From contig JBNMOP010000013.1 in NCBI GenBank assembly GCA_051275005.1, positions 1 through 43,890 of the forward strand: a stretch of DNA of 43,890 bases. Reading direction: 5' to 3'. The notes beneath the pieces were generated by a model. It did no database searches and was not told where the DNA came from. It saw only the letters and a list, made by a program, of their open reading frames with translations. Within the stretch, counting starts at the first letter, position 1. Every line of letters begins with the position of its first letter. The DNA comes from Eutrophobius sp051275005 (lineage in GTDB: Bacteria > Pseudomonadota > Gammaproteobacteria > Eutrophobiales > Eutrophobiaceae). Of the stretch, positions 1-7,450 are shown one piece after another. A program made the position numbers and the translations under genes.

Positions 1-1
1 C

Positions 2-607
2 ATAAATCCGATTAGATTAAATTTCATTAATCAATCAGTAACAATTAAAGACAAAACAATTCTGGATGTAGGGTGTGGTGGAGGTTTGCTTTGTGAAGCT
101 ATGGCAAATCAATCTGGCCATATAACAGGAATTGATATTAGCAGTGAACTAATACGTGTTGCTCAAAACCACGCAAGCAAGAACTCTTTAGATATTGATT
201 ACAAAATATCGACAATAGAGAGTCTAAAGCTAATGTCAGATACAAAATATGATGTAATTACTTGTATGGAAATGCTTGAACACGTGCCAAATCCAACATC
301 CATAATTGAAACAATGTCGACGTTATTAAATCCTGGTGGCCAGCTGATAATTTCCACTATCAATCGAACTTTGAAATCTTATTTAAAGATGATAATTGGT
401 GCCGAATATTTTTTAAAAATAATACCTAAAAATACTCATCATTATTCTCAATTCATTAAACCATCAGAATTAAATTCATGGCTATGTGCTTCGGGCATTA
501 GTTTGAAAAATATTGTCGGGATTGATTACATCCCAGTATTACATCATGCCGCGATTGTTAATGACCCATCTGTTAATTATATGGTACATGCAAGACTTAA
601 TGCCTAA
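2..607 (+). CDS. ubiG: Ubiquinone biosynthesis O-methyltransferase, 5'-truncated
   Basis: This is the S-adenosylmethionine-dependent O-methyltransferase that performs both O-methylations of the ubiquinone ring. The frame is open from base 2, so the gene enters the window already running; about 200 codons are visible and some 35-40 N-terminal residues lie outside. The opening residues INPIRLNFI match the conserved pre-motif segment of UbiG. SAM motif I reads LDVGCGGG near bases 62-85, followed by an acidic GIDIS strand end and the downstream motif around MLEHVPNP. An internal TTG at base 86 would start inside motif I, so it is not the true start. The gph gene begins 3 bases after the stop, so the two are probably co-transcribed. 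Family assignment is firm; only the missing start is uncertain. Confidence 0.93.
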   Translation: MNPIRLNFINQSVTIKDKTILDVGCGGGLLCEAMANQSGHITGIDISSELIRVAQNHASKNSLDIDYKISTIESLKLMSDTKYDVITCMEMLEHVPNPTSIIETMSTLLNPGGQLIISTINRTLKSYLKMIIGAEYFLKIIPKNTHHYSQFIKPSELNSWLCASGISLKNIVGIDYIPVLHHAAIVNDPSVNYMVHARLNA

Positions 608-609
608 CA

Positions 610-1275
610 ATGTTTAAACAAGTTCGAAACATACTGTTTGATCTGGATGGAACGCTGGTAGACACAGCACCCGATATGGCCCATGCCATTAACCTCGTCA
701 GACAAGAATATGGCATGTCCGCACTTGATTATTCTTTAATCAGACCTGTTGTATCACTTGGTGCGACAGCAATGATTAATGTGGGGTTTAATATTACAAA
801 TTCAGCTCCTGAATTCGAAACAATCCGACAAAAATTTCTCGACAAATACAGCGAGAATATTTTTTACAAGACTAAATTCTTTGATGGCATGGAAGTAGTA
901 CTGGATAAACTAGAAAAACATGCGCTACATTGGGGGATAGTTACCAATAAACCGGCGTGGTTAACCACGCCATTAATGGAAAAAATGCAACTTAGTAACA
1001 GGGCTGGCTGTATCGTTAGTGGAGACACACTTGCCGTTTCAAAACCAAACCCAGAGCCACTCTTATATGCCTGTAAATTATTAAATTGTACTCCAGCAGA
1101 TGCAGTATATATCGGCGATGCAAAACGGGATATCGAAGCGGGACAAAGAGCAGAAATGCCTACTATAGTTGCTGGTTATGGATATATTGAGACAGATACA
1201 GATGTTGATGATTGGGAGGCAACTGCAAGCATACACGCCCCTATGGATATATTGTCACTACTAAATATTTTATAA
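610..1275 (+). CDS. gph: Phosphoglycolate phosphatase (HAD superfamily)
   Basis: This is a 221-aa HAD phosphatase of the Gph type, which dephosphorylates 2-phosphoglycolate released by DNA repair or oxygenase side reactions. Motif I is FDLDGTLVDT (residues 10-19, nucleophile Asp11 and acid/base Asp13). Motif II lies in GIVTNKP, the motif III Lys is in SKPNPEP, and motif IV is YIGDAKRDIEAG, which holds the Mg-binding aspartates. The length matches the family. It starts 3 bases after the ubiG stop, the usual ubiG-gph arrangement of gammaproteobacteria. Other small-substrate HAD phosphatases are possible in principle, but the synteny supports Gph. Confidence 0.92.
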   Translation: MFKQVRNILFDLDGTLVDTAPDMAHAINLVRQEYGMSALDYSLIRPVVSLGATAMINVGFNITNSAPEFETIRQKFLDKYSENIFYKTKFFDGMEVVLDKLEKHALHWGIVTNKPAWLTTPLMEKMQLSNRAGCIVSGDTLAVSKPNPEPLLYACKLLNCTPADAVYIGDAKRDIEAGQRAEMPTIVAGYGYIETDTDVDDWEATASIHAPMDILSLLNIL

Positions 1276-1277
1276 TA

Positions 1278-2102
1278 ATGGAAGAAGTTGAAGAGTATTG
1301 TAGAAACAAATCTGCACCTGATGGATCAAACCTGTATTACGCTACACTCTATGAATCTGCCACCAACAAGCATCTCATTTTCAGTTTGTTTGCTCTGCAT
1401 TATGAATTAATAAATTGTCTGTCCAGTTCGCCAGACACTGGTGTTATACGGATAAAATATCATTGGTGGCATGAAGAAATAGACCGACTCAGTCTGGGAA
1501 ATCCCAGACATCCAGTAACAACTGCCCTACTACCGCTCATTGAAATAAATCCTTTTATCATAGATTATATTCGACAACACTATTCATATATAGATACGCT
1601 ATTAAATAATCATAAATCGAATACGCTTGATGACTGGAAAATTCACCATTATTACGGCAGTGGGGGGCTATGGGAATGTATTGAAAAATCAACAAGCGGT
1701 CTAAAAAAAAATCCGTCAATTATAAATAATGGTGGAATAATTTTTACTCTGGATATTATTCAAAACATTAGTCAACTACTTTTAGTCGTGCCTGATTTTT
1801 TTCCAGCATCCTTACTTGAAAAACATAAAATCAAATCTTTAAAGGATACTCAAAATAAAGCCGGTGTGTCTGACATGTTTAATGAAATTATTATGGAATT
1901 TGAATCTGAATTAAATAAAATATATTCCGCTATTACTAGAGAAAAGGTGAAACCAGCAATTTACAGTATGATTATGAATAAAATTACCAGTGTAGTATGC
2001 AAAGAAATTCGGCATGATAATAACAAAATCATGCATCATAAGATCGCTATTACACCACTTAGAAAGTTATGGATTAGTTGGCGAATTAAAATCACTTATT
2101 GA
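1278..2102 (+). CDS. Squalene/phytoene synthase-fold protein (NDUFAF6-like)
   Basis: The predicted product has about 274 aa and the trans-isoprenyl diphosphate synthase fold of the squalene/phytoene synthase family. The diagnostic N-terminal segment reads as a Tyr-rich helix, then IFSLFALHYEL, then IKYHWWHEEIDRL..G.PRHPVT (residues about 59-80), which resembles the conserved RLQWWRDAL..G..HPV block of the family. The usual second Asp-rich catalytic motif is not recognisable; the corresponding region reads GGIIFTLDIIQNI. The protein may therefore be a non-catalytic homologue, like the mitochondrial complex I assembly factor NDUFAF6. I chose ATG 1278, two bases after the gph stop, because an upstream in-frame start at 1212 would lie entirely inside gph. 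The function in this genome is unknown. Confidence 0.72.
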   Translation: MEEVEEYCRNKSAPDGSNLYYATLYESATNKHLIFSLFALHYELINCLSSSPDTGVIRIKYHWWHEEIDRLSLGNPRHPVTTALLPLIEINPFIIDYIRQHYSYIDTLLNNHKSNTLDDWKIHHYYGSGGLWECIEKSTSGLKKNPSIINNGGIIFTLDIIQNISQLLLVVPDFFPASLLEKHKIKSLKDTQNKAGVSDMFNEIIMEFESELNKIYSAITREKVKPAIYSMIMNKITSVVCKEIRHDNNKIMHHKIAITPLRKLWISWRIKITY

Positions 2103-2125
2103 AAGGTTTAATGCCTTCAATTATT

Positions 2126-2566
2126 TTATTTTCTGGGATGATATAGCCTCACTCTTAATCTACGCAGGGTTTCCTGGCTTGCTGAGTTTCGAGTCAAAAT
2201 AAATTCATAAGTGGCATTTTTTTCATCATACAAGCGAAGAAAAATAAGCTCTGGAAATAAAATACAGGCGGATTTTAACGTTGCTCTGACAGGGTCATTG
2301 ACAGACGGCACAACTAGCCATTCATCCTCTTTATCCAAAAAGATACGGATAGTTTCATTTCGATTGCTGATATAACAAGCTAACCAGAGTATAAATTTTA
2401 TTATCACCCCTACTATCAATATTAACTTTAACCAAGTTTGAAGATTGGTCAGAAAAATACAAAATATAGCGCCAAGGTGTGAAAACGCAATTATCTGGTC
2501 AATCCATTTGGGTTGGTGATAATCAATTCTTATTGGAAGGTCAAAACCACTATGATTAAGATCCAT
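2126..2566 (-). CDS. cptA: YgfX/CptA-family membrane protein
   Basis: This is a small protein of about 146 aa with two adjacent hydrophobic helices (residues about 25-65) followed by a soluble domain that ends in ETLRRLRVRLYHPRK. This layout and the RRLRV..L tail are typical of the YgfX (CptA) family, whose gene pairs with sdhE (ygfY/cptB) in many gammaproteobacteria. Here it is divergent from the succinate dehydrogenase operon, while sdhE lies at the 3' end of that operon. I prefer ATG 2566, which has a GGGG Shine-Dalgarno-like run 8 bases upstream, over a TTG at 2590. The family has been described both as an SdhE partner and as a cytoskeleton-targeting toxin; the sequence does not decide between these. 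Confidence 0.72.
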   Translation of the reverse strand: MDLNHSGFDLPIRIDYHQPKWIDQIIAFSHLGAIFCIFLTNLQTWLKLILIVGVIIKFILWLACYISNRNETIRIFLDKEDEWLVVPSVNDPVRATLKSACILFPELIFLRLYDEKNATYEFILTRNSASQETLRRLRVRLYHPRK

Positions 2567-2626
2567 GTCTGTACCCCTGACTCCTGTCAAAAAGTGTTAA
2601 TATTTCCGTTTATGATGAAGTTACAT

Positions 2627-2656
2627 ATGACACATTATCCCAATTTTTGATAAGAT
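2627..2656 (+). promoter_or_regulatory. Candidate sigma-70 promoter of the sdh operon
   Basis: A -35 like ATGACA (2627-2632) is followed after 18 bases by TAAGAT (2651-2656), with a TG one base upstream that makes an extended -10. It lies in the divergent gap between cptA and the SDHAF4 gene and points into the sdh operon. It was identified by eye only. Confidence 0.4.
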
Positions 2657-2686
2657 ACCAAAATGAAGTAATCGAAGAAAATAATT

Positions 2687-2848
2687 ATGCAGAAAAAAAC
2701 CGATACCGAGCAAAAAAATTCAAAGAAAACAGTAGATAAACAATCAGTTACCAAACCCATCACATCTAAAGAATATGGTGGACCTAAAGGATTAGAACCT
2801 ACCCGTTATGGTGATTGGGAACACAAGGGCAGATGCATAGATTTCTGA
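2687..2848 (+). CDS. Succinate dehydrogenase assembly factor 4 family (DUF1674)
   Basis: This is a 53-aa protein whose C-terminal half reads EYGGPKGLEPTRYGDWEHKG and then RCIDF. That is the signature of DUF1674/SDHAF4, an assembly factor that in mitochondria binds flavinylated SdhA and protects it before SdhB joins. The first 27 residues are Lys-, Thr- and Gln-rich and probably disordered, as in the family. It starts at ATG 2687 and ends 50 bases before sdhC, making it the first gene of the sdh transcription unit. Its location fits the assembly role. It is easily missed because of its size. The family call rests on the C-terminal motif, which is very distinctive. Confidence 0.9.
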   Translation: MQKKTDTEQKNSKKTVDKQSVTKPITSKEYGGPKGLEPTRYGDWEHKGRCIDF

Positions 2849-2898
2849 GTAGTTACATAAATGTAAATGTTTCAGTATTTGTATAAGGAGTATTATAA

Positions 2899-3282
2899 AT
2901 GGCAGCGGTAAAAGGTCCATTATCACCACACATGACGGTATATAAGTGGCAACTCACCATGTTGCTTTCCATTGCTCACAGAGCAACGGGGGTATTTCTA
3001 AGCTTGGGATTATTAATGCTTAGTTACTGGCTACTCTCAATTGCATCTGGTGCAGAAGCATACCTGGCCATGTCCATCCATTTAAATGCCTGGTATGGAC
3101 AGCTAATACTCTTTTTATTTACATTTTCGCTTTACTTGCATTTGTGTAATGGCATTCGTCATTTATTTTGGGATACAGGTTATGGTTTTGAAATTAAAAC
3201 CTCCAACAATAGTGGTTATGCGGTAGTTATAGTTTCTACACTACTTAGTCTCATTACCTGGACGGCAGGAGGTATGTCATGA
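2899..3282 (+). CDS. sdhC: Succinate dehydrogenase cytochrome b556 subunit
   Basis: This is the 127-aa membrane anchor of complex II, with three transmembrane helices. It binds heme b and forms part of the ubiquinone site. SIAHRATG (residues 24-31) matches the quinone-site Ser/Arg segment. HLCNGIRHLFWDTGYG (81-96) is the heme-ligand helix, with His81 equivalent to the E. coli heme ligand. A strong AAGGAG lies 8 bases before the ATG. The stop overlaps the sdhD start by four bases (ATGA), which implies translational coupling. Confidence 0.95.
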   Translation: MAAVKGPLSPHMTVYKWQLTMLLSIAHRATGVFLSLGLLMLSYWLLSIASGAEAYLAMSIHLNAWYGQLILFLFTFSLYLHLCNGIRHLFWDTGYGFEIKTSNNSGYAVVIVSTLLSLITWTAGGMS

Positions 3283-3659
3283 ATTTACGTTCACCACTTG
3301 CTAATGTTAGGGGCTTAGGCTCTGCGAAAGAAGGCACGCATCACTTCTGGTATCAGCGTGTTACTGCCGTAGTTTTGGTTCCGCTAACCATCTGGATAAT
3401 GACTGCGATTATTATGATGACGGCAACTGATTATGATTCCGTAAGGACATGGATCCAGTCACCGTTTAATGCGCTACTGTTATTATTTTTTATCATTGCC
3501 TTATTTTTTCATGCACAACTCGGCGTCCAGGTTGTAATTGAAGACTATATTCACTCAGAATGGCAAAAGATTTCCTGTATTATACTGATAAAATTTCTGG
3601 CAATACTCGCTGGCATGGCATCCGCCCTGGCAATAATTAAAATTTATCTGGGGTTATAA
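3279..3659 (+). CDS. sdhD: Succinate dehydrogenase hydrophobic membrane anchor
   Basis: This is the 126-aa second anchor subunit of complex II. It has three hydrophobic helices and the motif HAQLGVQVVIEDYIH (78-92), which matches the family's H..G...V..DY, where the Asp-Tyr pair lines the ubiquinone site. The N-terminal segment SAKEGTHHFWYQRVTA is also conserved in the family. It overlaps sdhC by four bases. Its TAA (3657-3659) is followed almost immediately by the coding frame of sdhA, so initiation of sdhA may depend on ribosomes ending here. Confidence 0.93.
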   Translation: MNLRSPLANVRGLGSAKEGTHHFWYQRVTAVVLVPLTIWIMTAIIMMTATDYDSVRTWIQSPFNALLLLFFIIALFFHAQLGVQVVIEDYIHSEWQKISCIILIKFLAILAGMASALAIIKIYLGL

Positions 3660-3660
3660 A

Positions 3661-5445
3661 ATTTCTTATAAAATAATTGATCATAAATATGATGTTGTGG
3701 TGGTCGGCGCGGGAGGCGCAGGATTACGTGCAACATTTGGCATGGCTCAAAAAGGCCTGAAAACAGCCTGTGTAACAAAAGTATTTCCTACTCGTAGTCA
3801 TACTGTCGCTGCCCAGGGAGGCGTTAGCGCCGCGCTTGGTAATATGGGAGAGGATGACTGGCGCTGGCATATGTACGATACCATCAAAGGATCTGACTGG
3901 CTCGGTGATCAGGATGCCATAGAATATATGTGTCGAGAGGCGATACCTGCAGTTGTTGAATTAGAACATTATGGCGTACCATTTTCTCGTACCGAAGAAG
4001 GAAAAATTTATCAACGACCATTCGGCGGCATGACGACAAATTTTGGCGAAGGGACAGCACAGCGCACCTGTGCAGCAGCTGATCGAACGGGTCATGCAAT
4101 CCTGCACACCTTGTATCAACAATCTCTCAAACATGAAGCAGAATTTTTTATCGAATACATGGCTATTGATTTAATTATGGATGATGACGGTACCTGTAGA
4201 GGCCTGCTCGCATGGAATCTGGAAGATGGTACATTGCATCGTTTTAGCGCCCATATCGTAGTAATGGCTACTGGTGGTTACGGACGTGCCTATTTTTCCT
4301 GTACCTCCGCACATACCTGTACAGGAGACGGTAATGCAATGATATTGCGAGCCGGCCTACCCTTGCAGGATATGGAGTTTGTTCAATTTCATCCTACCGG
4401 TATTTATGGTTCTGGGTGTCTTATCACAGAAGGTAGCCGCGGTGAAGGTGGCTACCTCTCCAATTCAGACGGAGAGCGTTTCATGGAAAGATACGCCCCT
4501 TCTGCCAAGGACCTAGCCTCTCGCGATGTGGTGAGTAGATCTATGACCATAGAAATACGTGAAGGTCGAGGGGTAGGAGAGGAAAAAGATCATATATATT
4601 TACATCTTGAACACCTGGGACCTGACGTTATAAATGAAAGACTGCCAGGTATTGCTGAATCAGCAAGAATTTTTGCGGGTGTTGATGTCACGAAACAACC
4701 TATACCCGTTATTCCAACCGTACATTACAACATGGGTGGTATTCCCACTGATCACCATGGTCAAATAATTACGATTAAAGATGGCGAACCTGTCGCAGTC
4801 CCCGGTCTAATGGCCATTGGTGAAGCTGCCTGTGTCTCAGTACATGGGGCAAACAGGTTAGGCTCTAATAGCCTGCTCGACCTGGTTGTATTTGGTCGTG
4901 CTGCAGCGATTCGTGCAGCAGAAATAATCAAACCAGGCACTGCCCACAAACCCTTACCCAAAGATGCTGGCGATGAGGCTATTGCTAAACTGGACAAATT
5001 ACGTCACGCAAAAGGCAGCTTGAAGACGGCTGAAATCCGTAAGAATATGCAACGCACCATGCAAAATAACGCCGCAGTTTTTCGTACTGGTGAGGTATTA
5101 CAAGAAGGGATTGATGAGATGCGTGACATCTACCAGTCTTTTGATGATGTTAATGTGTCAGATCAATCCATGACCTGGAACACTGACCTGGTAGAGACAC
5201 TGGAATTGGAAAATCTGCTGCAAAATGCGTTGGTTACAATTAATTCTGCACATAACCGTAAAGAAAGTCGTGGTGCCCATGCGAGAGAGGATTATCCAGA
5301 CAGGGATGATGAAAACTGGATGAAACACACTTTGTCATGGCTCGATATAAAATCTGGAGAGGTAAAATATGGTTACCGTCCGGTTCACATGTATACCATG
5401 ACAGATGAAGTCGATGTGGTTCCACCAAAAAAACGAGTTTATTAA
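3661..5445 (+). CDS. sdhA: Succinate dehydrogenase flavoprotein subunit, probable AUU start
   Basis: This is the catalytic subunit of complex II and carries covalent FAD. From the proposed start at 3661 it has 594 aa, close to the family's usual length. The Rossmann motif is VVVVGAGGAGLRA. SHTVAAQGG contains the FAD-linked His (about residue 47). Active-site segments QFHPTGI, REGRG, PTVHYNMGG and ANRLGSNSLLDLVVFG are all intact. The first ATG/GTG/TTG in the open frame is GTG 3697, which would begin inside the first beta strand and delete the conserved lead-in SYKIIDHKYD. The frame is open back to a stop at 3634 but holds only ATT, ATA and ATC as near-start codons. ATT 3661, with a GGGG 7 bases upstream, gives the expected N-terminus. 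Identity is certain; the start is inferred. Confidence 0.95.
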   Translation: MSYKIIDHKYDVVVVGAGGAGLRATFGMAQKGLKTACVTKVFPTRSHTVAAQGGVSAALGNMGEDDWRWHMYDTIKGSDWLGDQDAIEYMCREAIPAVVELEHYGVPFSRTEEGKIYQRPFGGMTTNFGEGTAQRTCAAADRTGHAILHTLYQQSLKHEAEFFIEYMAIDLIMDDDGTCRGLLAWNLEDGTLHRFSAHIVVMATGGYGRAYFSCTSAHTCTGDGNAMILRAGLPLQDMEFVQFHPTGIYGSGCLITEGSRGEGGYLSNSDGERFMERYAPSAKDLASRDVVSRSMTIEIREGRGVGEEKDHIYLHLEHLGPDVINERLPGIAESARIFAGVDVTKQPIPVIPTVHYNMGGIPTDHHGQIITIKDGEPVAVPGLMAIGEAACVSVHGANRLGSNSLLDLVVFGRAAAIRAAEIIKPGTAHKPLPKDAGDEAIAKLDKLRHAKGSLKTAEIRKNMQRTMQNNAAVFRTGEVLQEGIDEMRDIYQSFDDVNVSDQSMTWNTDLVETLELENLLQNALVTINSAHNRKESRGAHAREDYPDRDDENWMKHTLSWLDIKSGEVKYGYRPVHMYTMTDEVDVVPPKKRVY

Positions 5446-5505
5446 CAAGTATCTATTAAGATAACAAACATTTCTTCTGAATTTCAAGAAAGAGAGATAA
5501 CAAGA

Positions 5506-6288
5506 ATGGCTGAATTTACACTACCAAAAAATTCAAAAATAAAACCTGGCAAGAAATACTCCAATGCAAACGGTGCCAAGAATAAAAGAACTTTTGGCGT
5601 ATATCGGTGGGATCCTGATAGTGGAGAGAATCCTAGGTTAGACAGTTTTGAAATCAATACTGATAACTGTGGACCTATGGTTCTGGATGCCTTGATCTAT
5701 ATTAAGAACGAAATTGATCCTAGCCTGGCATTCCGACGTTCATGCCGAGAAGGTATATGTGGATCCTGCGCAATGAATATTAATGGAACCAATACCCTGG
5801 CCTGCACTAAATATATAACTGACGCAAAAGATGCTATCCCGGTTTATCCCCTGCCACATATGGAAGTCAGAAAAGACCTAGTGTCTGACCTGACACATTT
5901 TTATGCACAATATGCCTCAATAAAACCATGGCTACAGACTCAAACACCCGCGCCGCCTGACAGAGAACGTTTACAGTCCAAGGAAGACAGAGAAAAACTG
6001 GATGGTTTGTATGAGTGTATTTTATGTGCATGCTGTTCAACTGCATGCCCTAGCTACTGGTGGAATAGTGACCGCTATCTTGGACCTGCTATTCTATTGC
6101 AAGCCTATCGTTGGATAGTAGACAGTCGAGATGAGCACACAGGTGAGAGACTTGATGATCTTGAGGATCCATTTCGACTATATCGTTGTCATACCATTAT
6201 GAACTGTACGAATACCTGTCCTAAAGGATTAAACCCGGCTAAATCTATTGCAGAAATTAAAAAGCTACTCGTTACCCGAACTCTCTAA
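5506..6288 (+). CDS. sdhB: Succinate dehydrogenase iron-sulfur subunit
   Basis: This is the 260-aa electron-transfer subunit that links SdhA to the membrane quinone site. All three clusters are visible. The [2Fe-2S] ligands are Cys80, 85, 88 and 100 in CREGICGSC...C. The [4Fe-4S] motif is CILCACCSTACP (Cys171, 174, 177 with Cys181 and Pro). The [3Fe-4S] ligands include Cys228, 234 and 238 in CHTIMNCTNTCPKGLNP. An AGAGAG element precedes the ATG. It lies 60 bases after sdhA and 9 bases before sdhE. Confidence 0.96.
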   Translation: MAEFTLPKNSKIKPGKKYSNANGAKNKRTFGVYRWDPDSGENPRLDSFEINTDNCGPMVLDALIYIKNEIDPSLAFRRSCREGICGSCAMNINGTNTLACTKYITDAKDAIPVYPLPHMEVRKDLVSDLTHFYAQYASIKPWLQTQTPAPPDRERLQSKEDREKLDGLYECILCACCSTACPSYWWNSDRYLGPAILLQAYRWIVDSRDEHTGERLDDLEDPFRLYRCHTIMNCTNTCPKGLNPAKSIAEIKKLLVTRTL

Positions 6289-6297
6289 ACTACCTAT

Positions 6298-6537
6298 ATG
6301 AGTGAGAAGTCCAGGCTAACGTGGCGTTGTCGACGTGGCATGCGTGAAATGGATATCCTATTCGAAAAATTTTTACAAAATGATTACGATAATCTAAGTA
6401 AAGAGAATAAAATTCTTTTTGAAAATTTTCTGAATGAAGCTGATGTGGATATTTATTCATGGATCACAGGAAACTCAACCCCCGAAACCAATGACTACAA
6501 TTACTTTATAAAACGATTACAGGAAACACATAACTAA
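6298..6537 (+). CDS. sdhE: FAD assembly factor SdhE
   Basis: This is a 79-aa protein of the SdhE/YgfY (SDHAF2) family, which promotes covalent attachment of FAD to SdhA. The hallmark RGMRE (residues 13-17) sits in CRRGMREMDILFEKF, and the helical bundle continues through FENFLNEADVDIYSWI, ending near position 79 as expected. It is the last SDH-specific gene of the operon, 9 bases after sdhB and 5 bases before ygfZ. Its family toxin-antitoxin partner cptA lies divergently at the front of the operon rather than beside it. Confidence 0.93.
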   Translation: MSEKSRLTWRCRRGMREMDILFEKFLQNDYDNLSKENKILFENFLNEADVDIYSWITGNSTPETNDYNYFIKRLQETHN

Positions 6538-6542
6538 ACATT

Positions 6543-7445
6543 GTGGAAAATAATATATCAAAATTGAATCACATAGGTATTCTGGAAGTTAATGGTGATG
6601 ATTCCTCAAATTTTCTACAATCACAATTGACGAGTGACATCAACGATGTGGATGATAAAAATTGGCAATTTAGCGCCTGGTGTAATCCGCAGGGAAGAAT
6701 AATTTCCAACTTTATCGTATATCGATCCGACAAAACGTATTATCTTTTGCTACCTATTGCTTTAGTTGAACCCGTACGTAGTCGACTATCTATGTATATA
6801 CTTCGTTCTAAAACGAAAGTTATAAACAAATCGAATGAAATATCATGCTATGGCGTATATAGCAAAGATATTTCCACCTTAGACAATCAACCAGGCTTAA
6901 AAAACAATTTTTTTAGAATAGATATATCCGACAAACTATATCAAAGAAACATTATTATACCTGTTCAGTCAGTATCTATTGAGACAGAGTTACTATCGTC
7001 CGATATTAATACCATCGATAACATTACCTGGCAGACTATGGATTTGAATGCTGGCATTCCATGGATAACGGAGAATACCAGTGAGACAATTATTCCTCAG
7101 GAATTGGAATTAAGTAAACTTGACGGCCTTAGTTTAAATAAAGGCTGCTTCCCAGGGCAAGAAATTATTGCACGATTACATTATAGAGGTAAAGTAAAGC
7201 ACGGTTTATTTATAGGCAATACGAAGCACTCTAATTTTATTCCCAATGAAGGTGCAAAACTATATGCTGAAAGTGGAAAAGAATTGTGCGGTACAATTCT
7301 AAATATTGTCACCAATGAGAAAGGACACATGCAAATATTGGCAGTAGTCAATTTATTGAATAAAAATTTGGATATCTATTATTTAGAAAATAATATTACG
7401 TTAAATGTAAAATTTTCTACTACAAATTATCAAAGATCTAATTAG
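6543..7445 (+). CDS. ygfZ: Folate-binding protein YgfZ (Fe-S enzyme maintenance)
   Basis: This is a 300-aa protein of the GcvT-like YgfZ/IBA57 family, which uses folate to support [4Fe-4S] enzymes. The signature K-G-C-F-x-G-Q-E-x-x-x-R is present as KGCFPGQEIIAR (residues 200-211) and continues LHYRGKVKHGLF. The N-terminus has the typical ILEVNGDDSSNFLQSQLTSD. The gene starts with GTG 6543, five bases after sdhE, with no better ATG nearby. Placement directly after the SDH assembly genes fits a role in maturing Fe-S proteins. Confidence 0.92.
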   Translation: MENNISKLNHIGILEVNGDDSSNFLQSQLTSDINDVDDKNWQFSAWCNPQGRIISNFIVYRSDKTYYLLLPIALVEPVRSRLSMYILRSKTKVINKSNEISCYGVYSKDISTLDNQPGLKNNFFRIDISDKLYQRNIIIPVQSVSIETELLSSDINTIDNITWQTMDLNAGIPWITENTSETIIPQELELSKLDGLSLNKGCFPGQEIIARLHYRGKVKHGLFIGNTKHSNFIPNEGAKLYAESGKELCGTILNIVTNEKGHMQILAVVNLLNKNLDIYYLENNITLNVKFSTTNYQRSN

Positions 7446-7450
7446 ATTAA

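Noticed and set aside
1212..1277. Longer N-terminus for the phytoene-synthase-like protein
   Set aside because: The extra 22 codons overlap gph completely and show no family similarity; ATG 1278 fits the junction better.
3697..5445. sdhA starting at GTG 3697
   Set aside because: This start would begin inside the first beta strand of the FAD domain and drop the conserved SYKIIDHKYD; the earlier ATT start restores the family N-terminus.
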